The notes below the pieces were generated by a model. It worked only from the letters and a program-made list of their open reading frames with translations. It was not told where the DNA came from and did not search any database. This document shows positions 22,600 to 33,002 of a stretch of 64,000 bases of DNA, piece by piece. Each line of letters begins with the position of its first letter. Position 1 is the stretch's first letter. Made by a program: the position numbers and the translations under genes. The stretch is from Brassica napus (taxonomy: Eukaryota; Streptophyta; Magnoliopsida; Brassicales; Brassicaceae), in contig NC_063451.1 of the NCBI RefSeq assembly GCF_020379485.1, positions 25,526,630 through 25,590,629 on the forward strand, read 5' to 3'.

Positions 22600-23934
22600 C
22601 CTTGTTCTTCCTCCAGCTCTTGCCAATCTTTGGTTTAGCTTTCAAGGGTTCGAACTTAAATTCACCGCTTGCAAGTGACGAGAGATAATGAGCGTAGAGT
22701 GATTTGCATTATGTGGTATCATGTCCCTTGACGTCGTGATATTTGCAATGCTTGGTGAGATCGACTGTCCTGGAAGGCCCCGCTGCTGACCCGGCTCCGG
22801 CTGTAGGTTGGGTGGTGCAAACAGTAACGACTGGTTTGTCGGGCGAATCGAGCTCCCTTACCCACTTGTTCCATCCCTCGCCGCGGACTACGAGAGTTGA
22901 AACCGGCACGTTGTTCTCATTGACGACATACATGTATCCGTCTTTGCGGCCGTTTTTGTCGGTTGGAGCATGCTGGCGCGGTTCTTGTCGCGTGTTGGCG
23001 TTTTTAGCCGCTGGCGCTTTGGGTGCGTTCATCTTGCTGAGAATGGCGTTAGTATCTTCTTCCATTCGGATGAAGTTGTCAGATCGCGCGATAGCGTCCT
23101 GGAGTGACGTAGTTGGGTTTTGGTATAAATCCTCCTGGAATTTAGAACGAACCCGCAACGTGTTCCGCAAGGCGTCAATGGCGATACCGTCTGGAATGTC
23201 AATCCTTGAGACTACGGTTTTGAACTTCTCCATGTAGTCGCGAAGACTCTGGTCTTTGGTTTGGTTGAGGTTCCACAAGCTAGAGGCAGTAGCGCTGCGC
23301 TTGGTGAACATAATGTAAGTCTTGAGAAAAGCTGCCGACAAGTCGCGGAAACTTCCGATGGAGTTTTCTTCTAACTGGGAAAACCAGGTTACGGCTTGCT
23401 CGAGGAGAGTTTCGACAAACAGTTGGTAGTAGCCTGCGTCCCTTTCTTCTTCTGGGAGTCAAGCCCGTGCCATCGCAATGTTGAAAGCTGTCATGTGTTC
23501 CACCGGGTCTCCGCTGGGTTTGTACTCGGGTAGGCGCAGTTTTTCTATTTTTCTGAGTTTGAGCTGGTCAGAGCACTAGTAAACGGAGTGCGTAAGGTTG
23601 CGGCGAGGACGCTCTCGATTTGCGGGGCCGCACTGGTTATTTGATGGATCTTCTCGCTCATTTGTTGGAAACTGAGTTTGAGCTCGGCGAGCTCGCGTAT
23701 GGTTGCCAGATCAGAACCTACCGGGGGGTGGTCGGCGAGAAGGGTTTCGTTAGGCTCGGAGTCGTCTGAGAGATGTTCGCCTCCGGTCGCCGTCGGGTTG
23801 GTGTTAAAGAGGCGACGGCGTATCTGCTGGGGACGGCTTGTTTGGCCGTTGGGAGCTGTGAGGGCCGCGACCAGAGCAGCTAACTAGTCGTTGGTCGTCT
23901 TTTGGACTTCGTCTTGATGAGCAAGTCGAGCCAT
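22600..23934 (-). pseudogene. Gypsy gag, inactivated
   Basis: The probable start is ATG at 23932-23934 (MARLAHQDEV). The conserved capsid region is readable (TWFSQLEENSIGSFRDLSAA, QTKDQSLRDYMEKFK, FQEDLYQNPTTSLQDAI), followed by a zinc-knuckle-like CKYHDVKGHDTT. Lesions are TAG at 23884-23886, TGA near 23464, TAA at 22709-22711 inside the knuckle, and a frameshift near 23570. gag normally forms the particle that packages element RNA. The reading continues into a basic linker that overlaps the pol frame in a different phase. Confidence 0.85.
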
Positions 23935-24061
23935 GATAGAGCTCATGAAATCTGTGGTGATGGGCGGCGCGGCTTCGGGCGTTGGGGTTGGTTCGCCGCC
24001 TGGAGCGTCGAGGGTGGCGCCGTTTTGAACCATGTAGATCTAGAACGTTACTTTAGTCGGC

Positions 24062-24079
24062 CCCACGGTGGGCTCCAAT
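24062..24079 (-). other. Primer-binding site of the gypsy element
   Basis: Directly inside the 5' LTR the element strand reads ATTGGAGCCCACCGTGGG, close to the TTGGCGCCCACCGTGGGG tract seen after many plant gypsy 5' LTRs. I do not assign the primer tRNA. Confidence 0.7.
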
Positions 24080-24554
24080 TGTTTGTGCAGGATTCGGTTG
24101 ATTAGAATGATGAACGTAGGAATGGGGTGACTAAAGACTCTTTTATTAGAATCAAACAAGAGGTTACAAGATTGACGGGAAATAAGGAGACAAGATCAAA
24201 GGTTTAAGCAACAGGATCAAAGAGATGATTAGGAAACCCTAGATCTAGCCGCTTCTGTGTGTGTTGTCCAAAAGTCCTCCTTTCGTTGTCTCCTCATCTC
24301 CTCTTATAGTGTCCTCGTCCGTGATGCCCTAATCGTGTCGTCTTTTGGGCCCTGTCGTTAAAGGCCGAGTATGCGGGCCTTGGTACTGTTCTCTATAAGC
24401 CGAGCATATTTAGTCGGCTTAGCTGATCGGCTAAAAGTACTCTGGGGTCGAGCCGACATCTTTAACCGCTTAAGCCGACTAAACTGATCAAGCTTGCCGG
24501 GCTAGGGCCTCTTATTCGATGGACCTTGTGGAGGGATGTAATCCATCTCCTACT
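24080..24554 (-). repeat. 5' LTR of the gypsy element
   Basis: The 475-bp partner of 7947-8414. It ends CTCCTACT rather than CTCCTACA on the plus strand, so the terminal dinucleotide on this side is mutated. It is followed by GTGTC at 24555-24559, the second copy of the target duplication. Confidence 0.95.
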
Positions 24555-24962
24555 GTGTCTTTTACTTTCTTCAAAGTTTCTAATACATCTTTACCATAAC
24601 GATATGTTAAAAAGAAGTTGCTAGAGCAGTACCCACACATAGACAACCTTTCTATTTTTGCAGTCCTATCTTCAAGCAGTTTAGTGACCTTTGGTTGGAT
24701 GGCTAGCTTCGACTTTTGAAATCCATAGGTTGAATACGTCTCGTGCTCGCAAACCTTTTCGTTCTTCCATCTCAATTTGTTTCTGCAAGTCAGCCTTCAC
24801 TGCTTCAAGGCATGGCGCAGCCTCTTGCAAATACTCAAGATTATCTTCCAGTTCGAAGATATACTTGGCTTTTTCAAAGAACGAACTTGTTGCAGGTTGT
24901 AAGCCGCTTGAAAGTACGTTTGAAAGTACACTTGAAAGTACGCTTGAAACGACGTTTCCCAT
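24555..24962 (-). pseudogene. CC-NBS-LRR resistance gene, 5' part (coiled-coil domain)
   Basis: ATG at 24960-24962 starts MGNVVSSVLSSVLSNVLSSG. Gly2 and Ser6 fit an N-myristoylation signal, as in RPS5-type receptors that act at the plasma membrane. A coiled-coil region follows (FELEDNLEYLQEAAPCLEAV, ARDVFNLWISKVEA), with CNL-typical MCGYCSSNFFLTYRYGKDV. A 1-bp frameshift near 24700 separates WISKVEA from IQPKVTKLLEDR. The reading stops at the gypsy insertion inside KKVKDT. Rejoining one copy of GTGTC to the 3' part continues into LSSKPSGEVARMGPPPG, the expected linker before the NB-ARC, which shows that the two pieces were one gene. A 12-bp unit is repeated about four times at 24905-24953. 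Confidence 0.92.
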
Positions 24963-26164
24963 CGTGTTCCAATAGGAGAAAAAAGGAAAGAGAAGATCAA
25001 AATGAAGAGAAGAACAAGAAGAACACCAACCTTTAAGCAAAAAAAGAAAGAAAAAGAAGAAACCAACCACTCCACTAGTTGAAACTCGAGAACGTGCAGA
25101 AATTGATTGTTTGAATGATTTTTAGATACAAGTTGATCATAAAATTATACGAATATGAAATCTTGTTTAATAGATATTTAGATTATATATATATCATTTA
25201 AATTAAAATATATGCCATTTAAAAATACATAACTATATATATATATTAATTTAGAAATTTACATTAAAAAGGAATATTAAGATCTCAATATTTAAGTTCA
25301 AAATTTGCATCATAAAAAAATTATAAATTACTAAAATTACTAAAAAAATCTCATGTTGAGTTTTTTTATTAATGGTTTATTTTTTTGTTACATAAATATA
25401 CAAATATTAATAAAATCATATGAGTAGAAAGCTTTAACTAATAAATATTCATATTAAAATATACTATATATCTATGTAAATATCATTTAAATTTAGTTAT
25501 ATACCATTTTGTTTTAACGATAAATTATGTACTATATAAAATAAATAAATTAATTTTTATTTATCAAATAAAATTATTTTTAATTTGATTTATGTGATTA
25601 CTCCAATCTCGATTATTTGATATATATCTTAATTTATGATATGTAAATGAACACAATATAAAAAAATGATCTGTATACATAATTTTCATTTTTTGCAAAT
25701 TGTGAATTCTAACATAGTTGATATAATATAATTCTCTTTGTCAACCAATTAAGGGATGACTTTTTCTAGGTCTTATTCATATTCATGTAATATAATTGTC
25801 TTTGTCAACCAATTAAAGATGCCAACAAATTAAGGATGATTTTTTCTAAGTTCTTATTCATGTAATATAATCGTCCTTGTCTAGCTGTGTTTCAAAAAAA
25901 AAAAATCGTCCTTGTCTATCCATTAAAGACGCCAACTAATTAATGACATTTGTCTAGCGTTTCTGTTATTGTATAATATAAATTCATGCTATTTACTTAC
26001 ATTGAAAACTAAAGTTGGCTTATTTTTTGTTCTTTGAAAGTTGTACTTTCTGCCTTTTTCTGGGATTCTAGAGTATGAGTTGGAACTATAATTTAATGAT
26101 GTGCAAGTATATTCTAGATGCAAATCACACTCAATATTTAATGATATCAATATTTAATTGTATT
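24963..26164. other. AT-rich intergenic DNA upstream of the resistance gene
   Basis: No gene seen. About 25733-25945 contains imperfect repeats of a roughly 70-bp unit with TTGTCAACCAATTAAAGATG and TTCTTATTCATGTAATATAAT. The promoter of the resistance gene would lie at the left end; no convincing TATA box was singled out. Confidence 0.6.
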
Positions 26165-26479
26165 TAATAAAATACTATCCAAGACCAATTCAATGGTTTC
26201 ACTGTTCACATACCCAAAAATCTCTTTCTTTCCCATCACATTCAGCTCCCTCCTCCCGTAAACACCCAGGTACCTCAACCCACCCTAAAACCAACCGAAA
26301 GGAGCACACTAATTACCCTCTACCTCCCCAGCAAAACACCCACGACAGAACCAAATTACCTCAAACCACTAACCCCCATCTCAAAAACACCAAACCTATG
26401 CTCAGAAAGCGCAACCAATTGCTAACAAAACACTGCAGCGATTGGCACCTATTACTTACTCTGATGCATGAATTCCTCA

Positions 26480-27556
26480 GGTAACAATTCCTGATGAGGT
26501 GTTCCAGAGAGGAGCAGAAATGCACAGAGACTTCATCCAAGGGCACTTCTTTGCAAAAATGCCTTCATATCAAGCTATCCAAAGCGTGCTTAACTTCATG
26601 TGGGGAAAAGGAGCTAAGCTTGATATCAGAAATAACCTAAAAGACCGCTCCATTCTTGTCCGGATCCCCAACGAGTACATAAGGTCCAAAGTCCTTGAAA
26701 AAAGGATATGGTATGTTGGAACATCTATGTTTCATGTCTCCCAATGGTGCTCTAGCAACTCAGCTCCCGCTTCACTGTCCATTCCTACTTCCATCCCGCT
26801 CTGGGTCCACCTCAAAGGTGTTCCCTTGGACCTACGAAGCCTTGAAAGTCTCAGCTTTGCAGCAGGTCTCATCGGCAAGCCTAAAAAATAGATGAATTTA
26901 TTAGAAACCTCACTGACCTTGACTTGGCGCATGTGAAGATTGAAGCAGTCTTCTCAAAGCCTCTGCCAGAATTGGTAGAGCTGAGAAGAACCACTGGTGA
27001 AATTATACTGGTGGAAGTTTCTTATCCTTGGGTTCCACCCTCTTGCTCCAACTGCTGAGAACTTGGTCACATCATGAAGGACTGTCTCCATGCAAACCCA
27101 ACATGGGTTGAAAAGGATAAGCCCGCCTCAAAGGTTCCTGAAGCTGCAAAAAACACCACCAACATCAATGTTGTAGCAGTTAACACCGATACTGAAACCA
27201 ATATTGAGGCAATTAAAAACCCACCTACTGCTTCTGCCCCGGTGGCTGCTGATCTTTCTGTTTCTAGCCCCACTCCTACAGCCTCTGAAGCTCTCCCTTC
27301 TTCTGAGCCAGTAGACCTATCTTTTGAAAATGATCTCCAAGAAATACTATCCCCGGTCCCTCCCTCCTCCCAGCCCCCTACTCTCCCCCCACCCCCTCCT
27401 GCCACAGCTTCTTCCCCTAGCCCCCTTGACTCCCTCTCAATCGTTACTATCCCTACCAATCTTGACCGTCGACCAACCCCATTCAAGCATAAATCATCCC
27501 TCAAAAGACCATCTCTCCTCTCCCCTCCTACGGTAACCCTTTTCAACCCTTTCTAA
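26480..27556 (+). pseudogene. LINE ORF1 (nucleic-acid chaperone-like)
   Basis: A DUF4283-like region (MPSYQAIQSVLNFMWGKG, PLWVHLKGVPLDLRS) is followed by a 1-bp deletion near 26888, a readable linker (LAHVKIEAVFSKPLPELVEL) and a CCHC knuckle CSNC-ELGHIMKDC in which the codon after the second Cys is TGA (near 27056). A Pro/Ser-rich tail follows. In intact LINEs this protein binds element RNA. Confidence 0.8.
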
Positions 27557-27762
27557 TTGCTTGATGCTCCCCAAAACAAAGCCATTAAACTTTCTGAAAC
27601 TTCTGACCCCTCCAACCATTCGAAATTCACCTTTTCTGCGTTTTCCCCCTCTCCCACCAAACCGCTCCTTCCAATCCCCCCTTCCTTAACCCTCCCTCTG
27701 TTTTTATCTTCTACTTTTGATGAGCCTCTTCTTCCTTCCGAGGAAGCCTCTCATTAGTCCCT

Positions 27763-30700
27763 ATGAGTGCTAAAGCATTTTTTTGGAATGTTCGTGGCCT
27801 AAATGACCCGGATAAGCACCAACCTGTAAAAAAATGGTTAGATAGTCAACATGTATTTTTTTGGAGCGCTTTTGGAAACACATATTAAGGAAATGCAATT
27901 GAACCATGTAATGTCGAAGGTCTGTAAGGATTGGAGTTTTACCTCAAACCATGCTTCTGATTCTGATGGGTGTATTATTATTATCTGGAAGATCCCTGCG
28001 ACTGTCACTATTCTCCACCAGTCTAGACAGTCACTAACATGCGAGGTCACCGTCGTTGGAACTCTAAAGTTCATATTTACAGCCATATATGCAGCTAACC
28101 TAGCTTCAGACTGTGCTGATCTATGGGTTGACCTATTAACTATCCAGCATCTCCTCCAACTAGACGTTTGTCCTTGGGTCGTTGGTGGTGACTTTAACCA
28201 GATCATCCACTTTGCTGAACACTCAAGCCCCTCTGTGAACCATCTTGATCCCCCAATGACGGACTTCAGAAACACCCTCACCCAGCTAGGTCTCTTTGAC
28301 CTACGCTTCCTTGGTCCCCTCTTCACATGGTCCAACAAATGCCCAACCCTGCCCATAGCCAAAAAACTCGACCGCTTTCTTGTAAACCATCCTTGGATTG
28401 CTTCTCATCCCCATAGCCTAGCAAGTTTCCTTGCTCCTGAAATCTCTGACCACTGCCCAGCCATCCTTGATCTTGCTGTTGATCTGCCTAGAGCAGGAAC
28501 CAAACCCTTCAAGTTCTATAACTTTCTCACCAAACACCCAGATTTCTGCCAGTTGGTTGGGACGGATTGGAATCAACTCGGAGGGACGGGATTGAATCTT
28601 TCTCATCTCTGTTGGAAACTAAAACAGATAAAGAGAGTGTTAAAAAAAATTGAATAGAGACAATTTTTCCAATATTCAAGAGAGAGTAAGAGAAAATAAC
28701 ATGTTGCTTCAAACTGTGCAGGTGAGAGCCCTAACAGACCCGTCCTCTACAAATTTCGAGGAGGAGAAAACAGTCATGACAAAACTAGTATTCCTACGAT
28801 CAATTGAGGAGAGCTACTTTTGACAGAGGTCTCATATCTGCTTGTTAAAAGAGGGAGACCACAACACTTCTTTCTTCCACCGCCTCACCCAAGTCCGGAA
28901 CTCCAATAACTCTATCTGTTCTTTCTGCCTCGCCAATGGTGACATCATTTCAGACCCTATTGCGATGGGCCATATTGCAATATCCCATTTCAAGAATATT
29001 CTGGCTCCCCTTTACCCCCCTGATACTACCTCTTCCCCGCTCTGGGTCCAGAACTTAACTGACTACGATGTCCCCAAGAGCTCGACAACTCTTTAACCAC
29101 TTTCCCTGCAGCAGAAGAAATTTCATCAACTTTATTCAAAATCAACCCCAACAAATCTCATGGGCCTGATGGTCTTACCTCGGGTTTTTTCAAAGCAGCA
29201 TGGCCAATTGTGGGTGTTGACGTTGTCTCTGGGATCAGCTCCTTCTTTCGCACAGGTCGCCTTCCCCCAGCTTCTAACTCTACTATCCTGTCTTTGGTTC
29301 CCAAAAATAGTGATGCCTCTACTATTGGAGACTACTGACTCATCTCTTGCTGCAACACACTGTACAAACTTATCTCTAAGCTCTTGGTGAAATGCCTAAA
29401 ACCCCTTCTCCCGAAGATGATCCTACCCAACCAGACTGCATTTGTCCAGGGTCGCTTGTTAGTAGAGAACACTATATTAGCCTCTGAGATTGTCCACGGT
29501 TATCACAGAGACAAGGGTCCAAGTAGAATTACCTTGAAAATAGATATTGCCAAAGCGTTCGATACCGTCAATTGGAGATTCATCTTCAACTGCCTTTCTG
29601 GAATGAGTCTACCCCAAAAATTCATCCAATGGATCCATGCGTGTATCCCAACTCCTAGCTTTATGATCGGGTTCAATGGAACAGTTCAGGGCTTCTTCAA
29701 GAGCAATAGAGGTCTCAGGCAGGGAGACCCTCTATCTCCTTACCTATTTGTCATTGCAATGAATTGTTTATCGCTTATGCTAGATAAAGCTGCTGAAGAA
29801 GGGAAATTCGGCTATCATCACGCTTGTAAAGGCACGAAACTAACGCACCTGTGTTTTACGGATGACCTCCTAATCTTCTGTGATGGCTCTCCAATCTGTC
29901 AAGAACGTCCTCAAGGTCTTGGAAGCTTTCAAGCAAGCATCGAGTCTCTCGGTCAGTATCACCAAAACCTGATTCTTCTCTAGCGGCGTCCACCAGCCTG
30001 AAATTGACCAAATCGAAGCGCAGTGTGGTCTTTCTAGAGGGATACTGCATGTTCGCTATTTGGGCGTGCCACTCTGCACAAAGAAACTGACATTAACGAA
30101 CTGTGAACCTCTCATCCGACAAGTCAAGAGTAAAATTAATAGATGGAGCAAAAATGATGTCATTTGCGGGAAGGTTATTACTCATTAAGACAGTGATCGC
30201 AGGTATTTCAAATTTCTGGTGCTCAACATTTACAATTCCTAAGAAATGTATAAAAATTATACATTCTCTCTGTGGGGCTTACCTCTGGAAAGGATCATCG
30301 GAAGGCTACCACTCAGCGAGAGTGTCTTGGGAGACTGTTACACTACCGAAAGAAGAAGGAGGCCACAGGATCAGGAACTTGGTTTGGTGGAATAAAGCTT
30401 GCTCGATTAAGTTGTTGTGGTTACTATTCTTCAGAGCAGGTTCCATATGGGTAGCTTGGTTCACTGAGAATGTTCTCTCCGGTGATCTGAGTAACCTATG
30501 GACCCTACGAGAAAAACAAACTCATGCCTCAGCCACTAGAAAGATTCTTAGGGTAAGAGATTATGTCTACAATTGGATCAAAATTGTACCAGGCAATGGA
30601 AAAAAATGTCGGTTCTGGTCAGATAATTGGAGTCCATTTAGCAATCTGAAAAAACATTTTGATCTCCCTCTTTCTACTAGCCTTGGTATCAGAGCATCTG

Positions 30701-31408
30701 CGACTCTACATGACCTTTATCAGCAAGGACGTTTGCTACTACCACACCCTCGATCAGAAGCTCAACAGAACCTCCACATTCATCTCTCCATCATCACTCT
30801 CTCTGATGAGAATGATGATTTCTTATGGTGTCCTCGTCCTGGTTCACCGCTATCAACTTTCTCCACAGGACAAGTTTACAACGAGATCAAACCATCAACA
30901 AAGGGTTCCTTGGCATTCTGTGATTTGGCCCTCAAGAGGTATCCCTAGACATAATTTTCTCACTTGGCTCGTTACTTTGAATCGCTGTCCCACAAAAGAC
31001 AGGATGCTGAACTGGGGAATACAAACAGACCCAACATGCGTCCTCTGTAATGGCACTGCTGAATCAAGAGATCACATATTTTTTTAGTGCTCTTGCTCGT
31101 GGAATTTGTGGTCGCGTTTAGCGGGAAAGGAGAACTGGACTCCCTCTAGAAACTGGGACACTGGTCTAGGCTGCTTGCAGTCTTCTTCTCTCCCAAGATA
31201 CCACCGGCTGCTTATCCTCCTCGCATGGCAGGCATCTATCTATCTCCTCTGGTCTGAACGCAACAATCGTCTTCACCGACAGCAGTTTAGGCCGACCTCT
31301 TCTCTGGAAAGACATGCTTACTCTCTCATCAGGAACCGTATCTCTGGCTTTCGTGAAGAAAACCCTCGCCTCTCCTCCTCAATGCTACAACTTTGGTTTG
31401 ATCGCTGA
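27763..31408 (+). pseudogene. LINE ORF2 (endonuclease and reverse transcriptase)
   Basis: It starts MSAKAFFWNVRGLN at 27763. A T-run expansion near 27860 shifts the frame. Endonuclease motifs LLETHIKE, VVGGDFNQI and ISDHCPAI remain. RT motifs include KIDIAKAFDTVNW, LRQGDPLSPYLF and FTDD (the usual form is FADD). A nonsense TGA stands at the expected Arg of GDYRPISC near 29337. The C-terminal zinc motif region (WLVTLNRCPTKDRM, CVLCNGTAESRDHIFF) is followed by a stop at 31085-31087, with a further related frame to 31408. The protein normally nicks target DNA and reverse-transcribes element RNA; this copy is inactive. Confidence 0.85.
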
Positions 31409-31626
31409 TCGCTCTCCTCTTCGTTCTAGGAGACTCTCCGTTTCCCAAACACTAATCAACTTCTTCATTTTGGGTTCAATTGCAATTTAATTAGGGATAG
31501 ACTCATGGTTTCTTTTTTTGGTAAAGCTAGATGTATTGGGTAAAGCCCAAAAAAAATTGCGTTAGAGGTCATTTAGTTTATAAAAGTAAAGTTCTTTCTC
31601 CAAAAAAAAAAAAAAAAAAAAAAAAA

Positions 31627-31983
31627 CTGCATTTCATTGTATCACATGAAACATCATCCGCATGTACGTATATGAGGAAAAGAAAAATATATACGAGAAA
31701 GTTTAGATGATGATTTAAGTTTTAAAACATTAAAAGCCCAATCAATATGAACTCCTCTGACTCCAGTAAAGTTTATGCGTTGGGCCTAGAAAGCGGTAAA
31801 CGTCAGCAATGAGTGCTTCGATTGTATTAAATTCTTCTTTATTAGTCTTTAGTATATATTTTGTGTTGTGGATAAATTACGAAAGAGGTTGGTTAGTCTT
31901 TGTTCATCGACGTATTACTGAAAGAGAAAGCCCGACCAACCATTTAAAAAGCCTTCATTTGCAACATTTCATTTTAGTAATAC
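31627..31983 (+). other. Left half of the duplicated haspin-upstream block
   Basis: From about 31876 the sequence matches 5158-5252 (TTAGTCTTTGTTCATCGACG, AAGCCTTCATTTGCAAC). It ends in AGTAATAC (31976-31983), the left target duplication of the following hAT-like element. The portion 31627-31875 holds no gene. Confidence 0.65.
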
Positions 31984-32750
31984 CCTGTTCAAAAACGCGG
32001 ACGCTTAGCAATCTTGGCGCGTGTCTAATCGCTACTCGGACCTCGTCCGCTGCAATTTTGACCAAATCGGTCAATAAAATCGGAAACTATTTAATCGGCT
32101 CAAAACCCGACCAATCGGCCCAATAAACCGACTAGGCGGCCCGTAAAAATTGACCCATAATTTTATTTATAAAGATAGATTTTTTGGGCTTTACTTGAAA
32201 CCCGATATCTTAACAATACATTTCATGTAGAAGACACAATATATAGAGACGCATTTCCCTTCCTTTTTCTTCCGTAACCGTTACGATGTGGGACTCTTGT
32301 ACTTTAACATTATAATGCGAAAATAAATAAAATGCACAGATGGGGAGTCGAAACCAGGTTGCTCAGCGTGATAGCAGTGGTCTTGACCACTAGGAGACAA
32401 CCGATCTTTAACATTTTACGCATATGTTAATATGTATACGCATATGTTTATAATAAAAGTACAAAAACTAATCTCTAATTAATTCCTTATTTGTTGCCAA
32501 GGCCTGTGTATATACATATATATTTTTAAAAATAGATTTTATTAAAGTTAATATTGATATAAATTTGAGTATATATAAATTATCACATTATAATGTTATT
32601 TATGCTATATATTTAATTTTAACTATTAAATAAAATAAAAAATATTAAAAACTAGGTCCCGCGTATATCCCGCTTTATCCCCGATTTTTCGGTAACTCGT
32701 TAGGCCCGAGGTTGCCGCCCGACTAGCGCCTAGCGTAGTTTCGAACAGGG
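31984..32750. mobile_element. Non-autonomous hAT-like element, 767 bp
   Basis: It is flanked by an exact 8-bp direct repeat AGTAATAC (31976-31983 and 32751-32758), the size expected for hAT. The termini are CCTGTTCAAAAACGC and, inverted, CCCTGTTCGAAACTACGC. The interior is rich in CGACCAATCGGCCC-like motifs near both ends and encodes no transposase. The copy of the flank at 5158-5360 lacks it, giving the empty site. Confidence 0.78.
32341..32405 (-). other. tRNA-like segment inside the hAT-like element
   Basis: On the minus strand the segment shows CTCCTAGTGGTCAAGACC, resembling a tRNA D-arm/A-box, and TGGTTTCGACTCCCC, resembling a T-arm B-box one mismatch from GGTTCGANTCC, separated by about 25 bases containing TATCACGC. 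It does not fold into a clear full tRNA by eye. It may be a captured tRNA or tRNA-derived SINE head. Confidence 0.4.
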
Positions 32751-32760
32751 AGTAATACTA

Positions 32761-33002
32761 GTGGTGTGAACAATAGGAACGGATAAGAAAAGAATGAGTG
32801 AGAATAAAATTTTAGAAATGATGAGGAATGATGGTTCATTATCAAAAGTAATGAGGAATTGATTTGTTCTATAATTCTATACAAATAAAGGAACGAAGAG
32901 GAATGAAAAGGAAAATATATTCCTCATGAAACGTAAAAAGTTTAAGGAATGTTAATGAACATAGTGTTCCTCCTCATTCCTTTGGTCACCAGTCACACCC
33001 TA
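32761..33002. mobile_element. MITE-like element
   Basis: About 240 bp bounded by GGTGTGA (32763-32769) and TCACACC (32993-32999), with CTA on both sides as a possible 3-bp target duplication. The interior is made of AGGAATGA/TCATTCCT motifs in inverted orientation and so could fold back. It is absent from the 5.2-kb copy of this region. The superfamily was not determined. Confidence 0.4.

Larger units (their letters stand above)
7947..24554 (-). mobile_element. Ty3/gypsy LTR retrotransposon, Tat/ATLANTYS type, 16.6 kb
   Basis: Two near-identical LTRs begin TG and end CA on the element strand (the 5' LTR has one terminal change) and are flanked by GTGTC at 7942-7946 and 24555-24559. gag, protease, RT, RNase H and integrase lie on the minus strand in gypsy order, and an extra spliced ORF lies on the plus strand between pol and the 3' LTR, a hallmark of Tat-lineage elements. 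The element exceeds the usual 11-12 kb because a 2728-bp pol segment occurs three times. gag has several stop codons and a frameshift and the gag-proximal pol unit lacks the protease site, so it is non-autonomous as it stands. By eye the LTRs differ at about ten of 468 aligned bases plus a 7-bp indel, which suggests insertion within roughly the last million years under usual plant rates. Confidence 0.95.
26165..31626 (+). mobile_element. LINE (non-LTR retrotransposon) with poly(A) tail, inactive
   Basis: Plus-strand order: ORF1 with a DUF4283-like domain and CCHC knuckle, ORF2 with an APE-type endonuclease, reverse transcriptase and a C-terminal zf-RVT motif, then a 3' UTR and A25 at 31602-31626. 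All domains are present, but stop codons and frameshifts occur in both ORFs. The 5' border is approximate: I could not find a convincing target-site duplication matching the sequence after the tail (CTGCATTTCATTG). Confidence 0.9.

Noticed and set aside
27067..27546. 159-codon minus-strand ORF in the LINE
   Set aside because: Antisense shadow of the Pro/Ser-rich tail of ORF1.
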